In this document: positions 8,416-16,990 of the stretch, in pieces
How positions within the stretch are numbered: the first letter of the stretch is position 1
How the letters are laid out: each line of letters starts with the position of its first letter
Program-made: the position numbers and the translations under genes
Notes under the pieces: generated by a model
Database searches by the model: none
Told to the model about the DNA's origin: nothing
The model's input: only the letters and a program-made list of their open reading frames with translations
Assembly (NCBI GenBank): GCA_965279065.1
Contig: OZ257134.1
Location: 4,067,223 to 4,131,222, forward strand
Source of the DNA: JAKAXS01 sp965279065
GTDB lineage: Bacteria > Pseudomonadota > Alphaproteobacteria > Rhizobiales > Hyphomicrobiaceae
Direction of reading: 5' to 3'
Length of the DNA: 64,000 nucleotides

Positions 8416-9105
8416 TTACGCGGCGGCTCGGCCGCGCCCCTTCTCCGCCGCGGCGCGAATGGCCGAGATGTTGGCCGCGTAGCTTTCGCGCGTGCCGCCC
8501 TTGAACACCGCCGAGCCGGCAACGAGGACGTTGGCGCCCGCCGCGCAAACGAGCGGCGCCGTCTCCGGCGTGATACCGCCGTCGATCTCGATGTCGATCG
8601 GCCGTTTGCCGACGAGCGCCTTCACCTGCGCTACCTTGTCGACCACCGATGAAATGAACGCCTGTCCGCCGAAGCCAGGATTGACGGTCATCAATAAAAT
8701 GAGGTCCAGCCGGTCGAGCACATACTCGATGGCGCTGGCGGGCGTACCCGGATTGAGCGAAACGCCGGCCTTCTTCCCGAGCGCCCGGATCGCCTGCAAT
8801 GACCGGTCGAGGTGCGGCCCGGCCTCGGCATGCACGGTGATGATATCGGCCCCCGCATCCGCGAACGCCGCCAGATAAGGATCGGCCGGCGCAATCATCA
8901 GATGGCAATCGAATACCTTCTTCGAGGCTCCGCGGATCGCCTTGATCACCGGCGGCCCGAATGTGATGTTCGGCACGAAGTGTCCGTCCATGACATCGAG
9001 GTGAATCCAGTCCGCGCCCGCGGCATCGACGGTACGCACGTCCTCCCCCAGCCGCGCGAAATCGGCGGACAGGATGGACGGCGCAATGATCATCGGTCTC
9101 GTCAT
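8416..9105 (-). CDS. rpe: Ribulose-phosphate 3-epimerase
   Basis: This enzyme interconverts ribulose 5-phosphate and xylulose 5-phosphate in the pentose phosphate and Calvin cycles. The TIM-barrel signatures are present: IAPSILSADFARLG at the N-terminus, HLDVMDGHFVPNIT, a metal/active-site VNPGFGGQ and EIDGGI. The frame is open up to 9147, but ATG 9105 has AGGA just upstream and gives the standard start MTRPMIIAPS (229 residues). It lies downstream of prk and fbp on the same strand, which suggests a carbon-fixation role here. Confidence 0.95.
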   Translation of the reverse strand: MTRPMIIAPSILSADFARLGEDVRTVDAAGADWIHLDVMDGHFVPNITFGPPVIKAIRGASKKVFDCHLMIAPADPYLAAFADAGADIITVHAEAGPHLDRSLQAIRALGKKAGVSLNPGTPASAIEYVLDRLDLILLMTVNPGFGGQAFISSVVDKVAQVKALVGKRPIDIEIDGGITPETAPLVCAAGANVLVAGSAVFKGGTRESYAANISAIRAAAEKGRGRAAA

Positions 9106-9204
9106 GCGATCCTGGTACCAGAACTGAAGAGACGCGTCACCAGCCAAGTCCCCTGCCCGTCTTTCAAAGGGAGGAGGGAGAACTGTCGCGCTCTCGACTG
9201 CCGT

Positions 9205-10083
9205 CTAGAAAAACGTCCGCCGCTTGCGTTCCATGAGCTGCAGGATCATGGGCGTCAGGATCAGCTGCATCGCAAGGTCGAGCTTGCCGCCGGGAATCAC
9301 GATCGAATTCGCCCGCGACATGAAGCTGTCGTGGATCATCGACAGCAGATACGAAAAGTCGATGCCGCGTGGGCTGCGGAAGCGGATCACCACCATGGAC
9401 TCGTCAGGCGTCGGTATCGAGCGCGCAATGAACGGGTTCGACGTGTCCACCGTCGGTATGCGCTGGAAGTTGATGTCCGTCTGCGTGAACTGCGGGATGA
9501 TGAAGTGCACGTAGTCCGGCATGCGTCGCAGGATCGTGTCCATCACCGCTTCATCGGAATACCCTCGGTCTTCCTTGTCGCGATGGATCTTCTGAATCCA
9601 CTCCAGGTTCAGCACCGGCACGACGCCGATTTTCAGATCCGCGTGCCGTGACAGGTTGACGTTCTTGGTCACCGCCGCTCCGTGCAGCCCCTCGTAGAAC
9701 AGCAAGTCCGTGCCATAGGCGATGTCCTCCCACTCGGTGAAGGTGCCGGACGCAGCCTTGTACTGTAGCGCCTCGTCCACGTCGTGCACGTAGTGGCGCG
9801 TCTTGCCGGTGCCGATGTCGCCATAGGAACGGAACACGCCTTCCAGCTCGGCCAGCAGATTGGCTTCCTCGCCGAAATGGCTGAAGGCGGTGTTATGCAC
9901 TTCCTCGGCATCCGCCATTTTCGCCTTCATCTCCTCGCGGTTGTAGCGATGGAAGGCGTCACCCTCGATGTAGGCGGCGTTGATCTTCTCGCGGCGGAAG
10001 ATCTGCTCGAACGTGCGCCGGACGCTCGTCGTGCCAGCCCCGGACGATCCCGTGCAGACGATGATAGGGTGCTTGGCTGACAT
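9205..10083 (-). CDS. cbbP: Phosphoribulokinase
   Basis: The 292-residue protein phosphorylates ribulose 5-phosphate to ribulose 1,5-bisphosphate, the substrate of Rubisco. It has the P-loop GSSGAGTTSV (residues 13-22) and the class I bacterial sequence EGDAFHRYNREEM. The length is typical of the octameric proteobacterial enzyme, which is usually activated by NADH. It follows fbp after a 14 bp gap and precedes rpe. Phosphoribulokinase is diagnostic of the Calvin cycle, so Rubisco genes are expected elsewhere in the genome. No strong ribosome binding site is seen, so coupling to fbp is possible. Confidence 0.96.
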   Translation of the reverse strand: MSAKHPIIVCTGSSGAGTTSVRRTFEQIFRREKINAAYIEGDAFHRYNREEMKAKMADAEEVHNTAFSHFGEEANLLAELEGVFRSYGDIGTGKTRHYVHDVDEALQYKAASGTFTEWEDIAYGTDLLFYEGLHGAAVTKNVNLSRHADLKIGVVPVLNLEWIQKIHRDKEDRGYSDEAVMDTILRRMPDYVHFIIPQFTQTDINFQRIPTVDTSNPFIARSIPTPDESMVVIRFRSPRGIDFSYLLSMIHDSFMSRANSIVIPGGKLDLAMQLILTPMILQLMERKRRTFF

Positions 10084-10097
10084 CGATTGCTAAAAAC

Positions 10098-11147
10098 TCA
10101 ATTCCGGAACAGGCCACGCCGGCTGAACAGCGGCGAGCGCTCCCCGTCCGCGTGTGGGGCGTGGTGGAGCCGCACAACGTAGTCGACCTCCAGCCGCGAT
10201 CCAACAACGAGGGGCACGCGCTGATGCAAGCTTTCCGGAATAAGATTAAGAATACGCTCCATGCCCGTGGAGGCGCTGCCACCGGCCTGTTCGATCAGGA
10301 AGGCGATCGGGTTGGCCTCATACAACAATCGCATGCGCCCGTGCTGGAAGCCCGGCCGCTTGTCGCCGGGATAGAGGTAGATGCCGCCGCGCGAGAAGAT
10401 GCGGTACACCTCCGCCACCGGCGAACCGATCCAGCGCATGTTGAAGTCCTCGCGCCGCGGTCCGTCGACGCCCGTCAGGCAATCGTCGACGTATGTGCGG
10501 ATCGGGTCGTCCCAATGCCGGTGGTTCGAGGCATTGATGGCGTACTCGCGCGTACGCGGCGGGATCGTCACGCCGGGATGCGACAGGCCGAACGTCCGGT
10601 GCTCCCAGTCGAAGGTGAAGATGTCCGTGCCGTTGCCCAGCGTCAGCGCGAACAGCGTCTGCGGGCCGTAGATGAACATTCCGGCGGCAAGCTGGTTGAC
10701 GCCCGGCTGCAGAAAGCGCGGACAGTCGGTACCGTTGGCCCGTTCCGGCGCCGAGGGCAGGATCGAGAAGATGGTGCCGACCGAGGCATTGGTATCGATA
10801 TTTGCCGAGCCGTCCATGGGATCGACGGCCACGATCAGCGAAGCGGAGCGGTCGAAGGCGACGGCAGTTTCCAGTTCTTCCGATGCCACGGCGGCAATCG
10901 GCGCGTCTTTCAGCGCCGAAAGCACCAGCCCGTTGGAAATCAAGTCAATCTGCTTTTGGACATGCACGCCGTTCTTCTTGCCGGTCGGTTGCCCGAGGGG
11001 CCCTGCCAGCGCGCCCATGCCGACGACGCGCGCAATCTCGCTGCCGGCGTTAGCCATGCGCGCAATTACGGTCGCGATATCGGCGCGCGCCGGCTCGTGC
11101 GACGCCCAGCGATCAAGATAGCTCTGAAGATCGATGGCGTTCGACAT
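10098..11147 (-). CDS. fbp: Fructose-1,6-bisphosphatase class I
   Basis: The enzyme hydrolyses fructose 1,6-bisphosphate to fructose 6-phosphate in gluconeogenesis and the Calvin cycle. The metal-binding motif VDPMDGSANID and the C-terminal YLYPGDKRPG and RLLYEANPIAFLIEQAGG are clear, and the length of 349 residues fits. It is the first gene of fbp-prk-rpe on the minus strand. A GGGAGA-like ribosome binding site precedes the start. The grouping favours a CbbF role in carbon fixation. Confidence 0.95.
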   Translation of the reverse strand: MSNAIDLQSYLDRWASHEPARADIATVIARMANAGSEIARVVGMGALAGPLGQPTGKKNGVHVQKQIDLISNGLVLSALKDAPIAAVASEELETAVAFDRSASLIVAVDPMDGSANIDTNASVGTIFSILPSAPERANGTDCPRFLQPGVNQLAAGMFIYGPQTLFALTLGNGTDIFTFDWEHRTFGLSHPGVTIPPRTREYAINASNHRHWDDPIRTYVDDCLTGVDGPRREDFNMRWIGSPVAEVYRIFSRGGIYLYPGDKRPGFQHGRMRLLYEANPIAFLIEQAGGSASTGMERILNLIPESLHQRVPLVVGSRLEVDYVVRLHHAPHADGERSPLFSRRGLFRN

Positions 11148-11174
11148 CGGCCGCGTGTGTCTCCCCTCTATGTC

Positions 11175-11216
11175 GGCGCCTAGCCGGCGCCTGTCTGGCC
11201 GGGCGTTTTGGCCCGG
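11175..11216 (-). terminator. Two GC-rich hairpins between gpsA and fbp
   Basis: CCGGGC-gttttg-GCCCGG (11199-11216) and GGCGCC-tagcc-GGCGCC (11175-11191) lie in the 243 bp gap after gpsA and before fbp on the minus strand. They could separate the two transcripts or form a leader for the fbp operon. No U-run is present, so the function is inferred only from position. I see no clear CbbR-type site in the gap. Confidence 0.35.
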
Positions 11217-11390
11217 AGATCGCCGGCCGCATCGCCGGATTTACCAATCCATGCCTGTACGCCACAGAAGCGCAACAGCGTTCTTACGGCGCAGTGCAGC
11301 AATTTCACCGAATGGTGTGGGCTCCGGTCGCTGCGATCAAGGCTGATCCGACCGACGCAGTTAACGTAAAGGCCCGTGGCACGGCATAAA

Positions 11391-12386
11391 TCAGTCTTCG
11401 GCCTTGAACGGCCGCTGCATCAGGCCTGCAATCGCGTCGTCGACGCTGACGCGCCCGTCAAGGATGGCCGTGACCGCTTCGGCGATGGGCATTTCGATAC
11501 CGCGCTCCTGCGCCAGCCGGATTACGGCGGCGGCAGTGTACACGCCTTCCGTCACCGCCACCCGGCCGCCCAGCACGTCGGCAAGCGCCCGGCCCTCGCC
11601 CAGGGCGCGCCCCAGCGACATGTTGCGCGACTGCGGGCTGCCGCACGTCAGGATGAGGTCGCCGAGGCCTGACAGCCCCAACAGCGTCTCCGGCCGGCTG
11701 CCGAAAGCCTCGCCAAACCGCCGCATCTCGGCAAACCCGCGCGCCACCAGGGCCGCATGCGCACTGGCGCCGAGCCCCTTTCCGTCGACGATGCCGGCGG
11801 CGATGGCGAGCACGTTCTTCAGCGCCCCGCCCAGCTCTACGCCGACGATGTCGCTCGTCCAGTAGAGCCTGAGCTGCCGGTAGCCCAGCCGCTCCGCCAG
11901 CAGGCGGCCGGCGTCTTCGTTGCGGCAGGCGATCGTCAGCGCAGTTGGCAGTCCGCGCGCCACGTCGGCAGCAAAGCTCGGACCGGAGAGAACGGCCTGT
12001 AGTGCCTCGGGCAAGGCCTCGCTCAGCACCTCGCCCATCAGCTTGCCGGTCGCCTGCTCGATGCCCTTGGCGCACATCACCACGAGTTGATCCTGGCGCA
12101 GGTGCGTCCGCAGCTCCGCGCAGACGCTGCGCACGTGCTGGGCCGGAGCCACGAACACGATAGCGTCGCTGCCGGCGAGGTCGCGCAGATTTGTCGTCGC
12201 CCTAAGCTCCGGATCCAGGCCGATGCCCGGCAGGAACACGCGATTGACGTGCCGCTGGTTGATGTCGTCGACCGTCTCGGTCTCGCGTGCCCACAGCATC
12301 ACGTCGCGCCCGGCAAGCCGCAGCGTCTGCGCCAGGGCCGTGCCCCAGGCGCCGCCGCCCACCACCCCGACGCTGTCGATTTTCAT
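11391..12386 (-). CDS. gpsA: Glycerol-3-phosphate dehydrogenase [NAD(P)+]
   Basis: This cytoplasmic enzyme reduces dihydroxyacetone phosphate to sn-glycerol 3-phosphate for phospholipid synthesis. The Rossmann motif GGGAWGTALA is at the N-terminus, followed by the family sequences LSGPSFAADVARGLPTA and NVLAIAAGIVDGKGLG, and substrate-binding residues near the C-terminus. The 331-residue length is standard. AAGGGG precedes the ATG. It stands apart from the Calvin-cycle genes by 243 bp. Confidence 0.96.
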   Translation of the reverse strand: MKIDSVGVVGGGAWGTALAQTLRLAGRDVMLWARETETVDDINQRHVNRVFLPGIGLDPELRATTNLRDLAGSDAIVFVAPAQHVRSVCAELRTHLRQDQLVVMCAKGIEQATGKLMGEVLSEALPEALQAVLSGPSFAADVARGLPTALTIACRNEDAGRLLAERLGYRQLRLYWTSDIVGVELGGALKNVLAIAAGIVDGKGLGASAHAALVARGFAEMRRFGEAFGSRPETLLGLSGLGDLILTCGSPQSRNMSLGRALGEGRALADVLGGRVAVTEGVYTAAAVIRLAQERGIEMPIAEAVTAILDGRVSVDDAIAGLMQRPFKAED

Positions 12387-12453
12387 GCTGAACCCCTTGG
12401 CAGATGCGGTTCTCTAGCACGCGTGCGCTTATGGCGGAATGACAACCCGAAAT

Positions 12454-12472
12454 GGGGTCAGACCTCGGTCTG
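12454..12472. repeat. Short dispersed palindrome GGGGTCAGACCTC, copy 2
   Basis: The 13-mer is identical to the one at 5880 and is followed by GGTCTGG, so CAGACC-TC-GGTCTG can fold as a hairpin. It lies upstream of gpsA and downstream of the second TPM-domain gene, again between genes. Confidence 0.45.
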
Positions 12473-12475
12473 GCC

Positions 12476-13177
12476 TTATTCCAGCACGATCAGATGATCC
12501 GGCAATTCGTTCGGATCGCCACTACCTGGCGGAAAATGTTGCGCCAGATGCACACCCGCCGCCTCGATGGCGTGCACGAAGCCGTCCACCGCGCGACCCT
12601 CGGAGAGGTCTTGCGTCAGGTGGTCGACGATCTCCTGCCATGTGCCTTGCGGCACCTTGGCGTTGATGCCGCTGTCGGCCAGCACCTCGGCGTAGCGCTC
12701 GGCCACGGAAACGAAGATCATCACGCCGGTTCGTCCGGCGGTCGTGTGGAGCGACTGCGACATGAACTGCTCCACGGCCCTGCGATGCGCATGCGATCGT
12801 TGGATCGATTTCGGCACAAGTCCCACGCGCACGCTGCGTGGCATCAGCAGCAGCACCAGGATGAGGAACGTCGCCAGCTGCGCGAAGTACGTCACGTGCA
12901 TCGGCCACCAGGTCAGGTAGATCAGCGGCCACGGCACCAGAAGGGCGATGATGGCAGCCCACATGAATGGCACGTAGAAGTAGCTCTCCGAGGCAGCCGT
13001 CACCACGGCGACGATCTCGCCCGAGGTCTTGCGCTCTGCCGCGGCAATCGCTTCCGAAATGCGCAGCTCTTCCGAATCCGAGAACAGCGCCATGGATGTC
13101 CGTTCCTTCATGTCCCTGAGCCGCTGTCTCTGTTTCTGCCGCTTGGCGATCTGCCGCAACACCATCAGCAACCGCAT
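12476..13177 (-). CDS. TPM-domain membrane protein (second of a pair)
   Basis: The protein has 233 residues. Two hydrophobic segments (PFMWAAIIALLVPWPLIYLTWW and a second beginning YFAQLATFLILVLLLM) lie between an N-terminal half-domain with SGEIVAVV and a C-terminal GVMIFVSVAERYAEVLAD stretch typical of TPM domains. The start is set at ATG 13177, one base after the stop of the upstream TPM gene (TAA 13181-13179), with GGAGG in front. The frame runs further upstream to 13339, but that part overlaps the neighbour and is not credible. It forms an operon with the other TPM gene and lemA. TPM proteins act at membranes, and the exact role is unknown. Confidence 0.78.
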   Translation of the reverse strand: MRLLMVLRQIAKRQKQRQRLRDMKERTSMALFSDSEELRISEAIAAAERKTSGEIVAVVTAASESYFYVPFMWAAIIALLVPWPLIYLTWWPMHVTYFAQLATFLILVLLLMPRSVRVGLVPKSIQRSHAHRRAVEQFMSQSLHTTAGRTGVMIFVSVAERYAEVLADSGINAKVPQGTWQEIVDHLTQDLSEGRAVDGFVHAIEAAGVHLAQHFPPGSGDPNELPDHLIVLE

Positions 13178-13178
13178 G

Positions 13179-14030
13179 TTACCAGCCTCCGGAGGCGCCG
13201 CCGCCACCGAAGTCGCCGCCGCCTCCACCGCCCCAGCCCCCACCGCCACCGCCGGACCAGCCTCCGCCCCAATCGCTCGAGCCGCCCGGAATGACGATGA
13301 CGCCGCCGTTGCCGCGCCGCCGCGCCCGTCGACCGGCACCGGCCGATTGCGGGTACTGCTGCGCGTACTTCCGCTGCTGATAAAAGATATAGAGGATGAT
13401 GGCGATCCAGATCGCCATCATGATCAGCGCCGTGTAGTCCGTGTCTTGATGCTCGCCGACGCGCCCTCGCGCGCGCTCCTTCACGGCTTCCGCATCGCCC
13501 TCGATCGTCGCCTTGATGTCGCGCACGCCGTCGCGGATGCCGCCGGAGAAATCGCCCCGCCGGAATTGCGGCAGGATCGCATTCTCGATGATGATGCGGC
13601 TCATGGCGTCGGTCAGGTGGCCTTCAAGTCCGCGACCTGTCTCGATCCGCACCTTGCGTTCGTTCGGCGCGACGATCAGCAGGACGCCGTTATCTTTGCC
13701 CTTCTGCCCGATACCCCACTTGCGGCCCAGTTGGTAACCGTAGTCGTCGATCGCGTAGCCCCCGAGGTCGGGCAGCGTCACCACGACGACCTGGTCCGTC
13801 GATTTGTCCTCGATCGCCTTCAGTTCGGCCTCGATCGCCGCGCGGTCTGCCGATTTGAGCAGATTGGCATTGTCGACGATGCGCCCCGTCAACTCCGGGA
13901 ACTTCGGTTCGGCCACCGCAGTGCCGCTCGACAAAGTCAGGGCGGCCAAGAGCACCAAGCCGAACGCCAGCGCGATACCTCGCGCCGGTGTCATGACAGG
14001 CATCGAACGAATGATGGTGCGCTGAACCAC
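13179..14030 (-). CDS. TPM-domain (YgcG-like) secreted/membrane protein
   Basis: The 283-residue protein starts with a hydrophobic signal sequence ending near TAVAEPKFPELTG. The TPM domain follows (GRIVDNANLL, STDQVVVVTLPDLGG, GIGQKGKDNGVLLIVAPNERKVRIETGRGLEG). A transmembrane segment (AIWIAIILYIFY) and a glycine-rich tail complete the typical YgcG layout. TPM proteins are commonly encoded beside LemA, as here. The start could also be the internal Met of MTPARGIAL. It is coupled to the downstream TPM gene by a one-base gap. Confidence 0.85.
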   Translation of the reverse strand: MVQRTIIRSMPVMTPARGIALAFGLVLLAALTLSSGTAVAEPKFPELTGRIVDNANLLKSADRAAIEAELKAIEDKSTDQVVVVTLPDLGGYAIDDYGYQLGRKWGIGQKGKDNGVLLIVAPNERKVRIETGRGLEGHLTDAMSRIIIENAILPQFRRGDFSGGIRDGVRDIKATIEGDAEAVKERARGRVGEHQDTDYTALIMMAIWIAIILYIFYQQRKYAQQYPQSAGAGRRARRRGNGGVIVIPGGSSDWGGGWSGGGGGGWGGGGGGDFGGGGASGGW

Positions 14031-14112
14031 GGCAAACCCGCACGGCTGCTTCGAGGCGTCGAGCTGTTAGACGATGCGCCCGCCGGAACTTGGGCGGGCG
14101 CACGTCACGATT

Positions 14113-14733
14113 TTACTTCTTGTTGAAGTCGACCTTCGGCGCGGTCTGCTCTTCCGCCGGAATGTCGAACGTCGCCATCGGCTTGTTCTGTGGGTACATG
14201 AACGTTGCCCACCAGCGGCCCGGGATTGTCGACAGCTCGGTGTTATAGACGCGCACCGCCTCGATGTAGTCGCGCCGCGACACCGAGATGCGGTTTTCCG
14301 TCCCCTCCAGCTGCGACTGCAGCGCCAGGAAGTTCTGGCCCGACTTGATGTCCGGATAGCGTTCCATCGTCACCAGCAGCCGGCCGAGCGCGCCGCCCAG
14401 CTGGTTCTGCGCGTCCGTGAGACCCTTCATCGCTTCCGGATTGGTCAGGATGTCGGCGGGGACGTTGACCTGCGCTTGCGTCGCCTTGGCGCGCGCCTCG
14501 ATCACTTCGGTCAGTACGCTCTTTTCCTGCTCGGCAAAGCCCTTCACGGTCTCGACGAGGTTGGGGATGAGGTCGGTGCGCCGCTTGTACTGGCTCAGCA
14601 CCTCCGACCACTTGGCTTTCGCCTCGTTCTCGTAGGTCGGAATGTTGTTGACGCCGCAGCCCGCGAGCGGCAGTGCGACGAGCACCACCGCGAGGGCGGC
14701 CAAGCGGCGAATCTGAGTCTGAAACCAAGCCAT
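14113..14733 (-). CDS. LemA family lipoprotein
   Basis: The 206-residue protein begins with a lipoprotein signal ending LPLAGCGVNN, so it should be acylated at the cysteine. LemA-family sequences include YKRRTDLIPNLVETVKG, EVIEARAKAT and LVTMERYPDIKSGQNFLALQSQLEGTENRI. It is helical and envelope-associated; the function is not settled. It is first in the lemA-TPM-TPM set. AAGGTGAC lies before the start. Confidence 0.92.
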   Translation of the reverse strand: MAWFQTQIRRLAALAVVLVALPLAGCGVNNIPTYENEAKAKWSEVLSQYKRRTDLIPNLVETVKGFAEQEKSVLTEVIEARAKATQAQVNVPADILTNPEAMKGLTDAQNQLGGALGRLLVTMERYPDIKSGQNFLALQSQLEGTENRISVSRRDYIEAVRVYNTELSTIPGRWWATFMYPQNKPMATFDIPAEEQTAPKVDFNKK

Positions 14734-14870
14734 GGCATTGTCACCTTAGCTACGCTGAAAGGAGCCAAACAGGTATGGTCTGGCGGGCCCTAGCGCAAGG
14801 ATATTCCAATGCCGTCCAGGCACAGCAGATGCTCCAACAGCAGGGTAAATTAAACCGCAACTTCCGCCGC

Positions 14871-15395
14871 TTAGGCTTGCGGCCGCTCGGCGATCATGAA
14901 CCAGCTCGGTCCCATGTGCGGGTCGTTCCAGATGCGTTTCCAGCGGAAACCGGCCTTCTCGTAGGCGCGCACAGCGGCTTCGTTCTTGACTGACGGAAAC
15001 ACACAGACCGCCAGAGCCATCGTCGAGGCGAATACTTCCGCCTTGAGCAGGCTGAGCGCAGCCGCTCCGACGCCCCGCCCGCGATGCTCGCGCTGCGCGA
15101 TGAACAGGTCGAGGTCCCAGGTCCCCGCTTCCAGATCTTGCGGCAGGTCGGCGCCCCACAATGTAGCGTCCACCGCATGGGCGTATCCAGCGGCCACGCC
15201 GTCGGTCTCGATGATGCGGCATAGGGCGTGCCCTGAACTGAGCGCAATCTGCACTTCGGCCTGCGTCGCCGTCGCCGGACCCCACCACGCCACGACGTCC
15301 GGCGTCGTCAGCCAGGCGCGGATCATGTCCCAGTCCTTGGGCTTGGCCGGGCGCAGTCGGACCGCTGGCGTCGCCGTCGCCATCGGTGCCACCAT
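14871..15395 (-). CDS. GNAT family N-acetyltransferase (AAC(6')-like)
   Basis: The 174-residue protein has the acetyl-CoA binding pattern QREHRGRGVGAAAL and the C-terminal NEAAVRAYEKAGFRW typical of GNAT enzymes. The N-terminal VRLRPAKPKDWDMIRAWL resembles aminoglycoside 6'-acetyltransferase-like members, but the substrate is unknown. The ATG (15395-15393) shares one base with the purH stop (TGATG), so it is translated by coupling with purH. Confidence 0.82.
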   Translation of the reverse strand: MVAPMATATPAVRLRPAKPKDWDMIRAWLTTPDVVAWWGPATATQAEVQIALSSGHALCRIIETDGVAAGYAHAVDATLWGADLPQDLEAGTWDLDLFIAQREHRGRGVGAAALSLLKAEVFASTMALAVCVFPSVKNEAAVRAYEKAGFRWKRIWNDPHMGPSWFMIAERPQA

Positions 15396-16990
15396 CAATG
15401 CCGGAAGTGGCGCATGCCGGTGAACACCATGGCAAGACCGCGCCTGTCGGCTTCGTCGATGATGTCCTGGTCCCGCATCGATCCGCCGGGCTGGATCACC
15501 GCCGTGACACCCGCCTCCGCCGCCGCGATCAATCCGTCGGTGAAGGGAAAAAACGCATCCGACGCCACGACTGATCCGGTTGTCAGCAGCGTATCGAGCC
15601 CCGCGGCCCGCGTCGCCTCACCCGCCTTCCACGCCGCGATGCGCGTGCTGTCGACACGGCTCATCTGCCCTGCGCCGATCCCGACCGTGGCGCCGTCCTT
15701 GGCATAGACGATCGCGTTCGACTTCACGTGCTTGGCCACCTTGAAGGCGAACATCAGATCGGCCATTTCCGCTGCTGTCGGTTGCCGCTTGGTGACAACC
15801 TTCAGCGCTGCCGTGTCGACGACGGCGTTGTCCCGCGACTGTAGCAGCAGCCCGCCGGCCAGAGACCGCACGACCAGGCCCCGCGCTTCGGGATCGGGTA
15901 GGGTGCCCGCCACCAGCAAGCGCAGGTTCTTCTTCGACGCGAAGATCGCACGCGCCTCGTCGCTGGCCGACGGCGCGATGACGACCTCGGTGAAGATCTT
16001 GGTCATCTCCGCCGCCGCCGCGGCATCGATGTCCCGATTGACGGCAATGATGCCGCCGAACGCACTTGTCGGGTCGCAACGCAGCGCCTTGACATAGGCG
16101 TCGGCAAGCGTGCTGCCGAGGGCGACGCCGCACGGGTTGGCATGCTTGATGATCGCGACGGCCGGCGCGTCCGCGGCAGCGAACTCCGCCACCAGTTCGT
16201 AAGCCGCATCCGTGTCGTTGAGATTGTTGTAGGACAGCTCCTTGCCCTGCACCTGCTGCGCAGAGGCGACGCCGGGCCGCTGGTCGCCGGAGGCATAGAA
16301 CGCCGCGCTTTGGTGTGGATTTTCGCCGTAGCGCAATTGCGACGACAGTGCGCCGCCGAATGTGCGCCACTTCGGGCTCTCTTCGCTCAAGACTTCGGCG
16401 AACCAGGCACCGATGGCGCCATCGTACGCCGCCGTCCGCGCATAGGCCTTGGCCGCCAGGCTTTTGCGGAAGGCCAGCGTCGTCGCACCGGCATGCGTCC
16501 GCAATTCGTCGATCAGCCGGGCGTAGTCGCCGGTGTCCACCACCACCGCCACGCCCGCATGGTTTTTCGCTGCCGCACGGATCATCGCCGGCCCGCCGAT
16601 GTCGATGTTCTCGACGCACTGATCCCAGTCGCCACCGGCGGCGACAGTGGCCTCGAACGGATAGAGGTTCACCACGAGCAGATCGATTGGCGCGATGCCG
16701 TGGCTGGCCGCATCGCTCTGATGGCTGGCATTGTCGCGCACTGCCAATAGGCCGCCGTGCACCTTCGGGTGCAGCGTCTTCAACCGGCCGTCCATCATCT
16801 CGGGAAAGCCTGTATGCTCCGCCACATCGATCACCTTGAGCCCCGCCCCCTTGAGCGTGCCCGCGGTGCCTCCGGTCGAGAGCAATTCAACGCCCTGCGC
16901 CGCCAGCGCCTGACCAAGCTCGATAAGGCCATGCTTGTCGGAAACCGAGATGAGGGCGCGGGTGATCTTCTGCAGGCCAGGGCTCGTCAC
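15395..16990 (-). CDS. purH: Bifunctional AICAR transformylase / IMP cyclohydrolase
   Basis: This protein catalyses the last two steps of IMP synthesis. The N-terminal MGS-like cyclohydrolase domain shows ALISVSDKHGLIELG and ELLSTGGTAGTLK, and the transformylase domain shows RYGENPHQSAAFY, IKHANPCGVALG and the terminal DQDIIDEADRRGLAMVFTGMRHFRH. The length of 531 residues is standard. It overlaps the heparinase-family gene upstream by 4 bp and the GNAT gene downstream by 1 bp. Confidence 0.97.
   Translation of the reverse strand: MTSPGLQKITRALISVSDKHGLIELGQALAAQGVELLSTGGTAGTLKGAGLKVIDVAEHTGFPEMMDGRLKTLHPKVHGGLLAVRDNASHQSDAASHGIAPIDLLVVNLYPFEATVAAGGDWDQCVENIDIGGPAMIRAAAKNHAGVAVVVDTGDYARLIDELRTHAGATTLAFRKSLAAKAYARTAAYDGAIGAWFAEVLSEESPKWRTFGGALSSQLRYGENPHQSAAFYASGDQRPGVASAQQVQGKELSYNNLNDTDAAYELVAEFAAADAPAVAIIKHANPCGVALGSTLADAYVKALRCDPTSAFGGIIAVNRDIDAAAAAEMTKIFTEVVIAPSASDEARAIFASKKNLRLLVAGTLPDPEARGLVVRSLAGGLLLQSRDNAVVDTAALKVVTKRQPTAAEMADLMFAFKVAKHVKSNAIVYAKDGATVGIGAGQMSRVDSTRIAAWKAGEATRAAGLDTLLTTGSVVASDAFFPFTDGLIAAAEAGVTAVIQPGGSMRDQDIIDEADRRGLAMVFTGMRHFRH

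Noticed and set aside
10152..11183. A 343-codon plus-strand open frame opposite fbp
   Set aside because: It is an antisense shadow with no ribosome binding site or domain; fbp is unambiguous.
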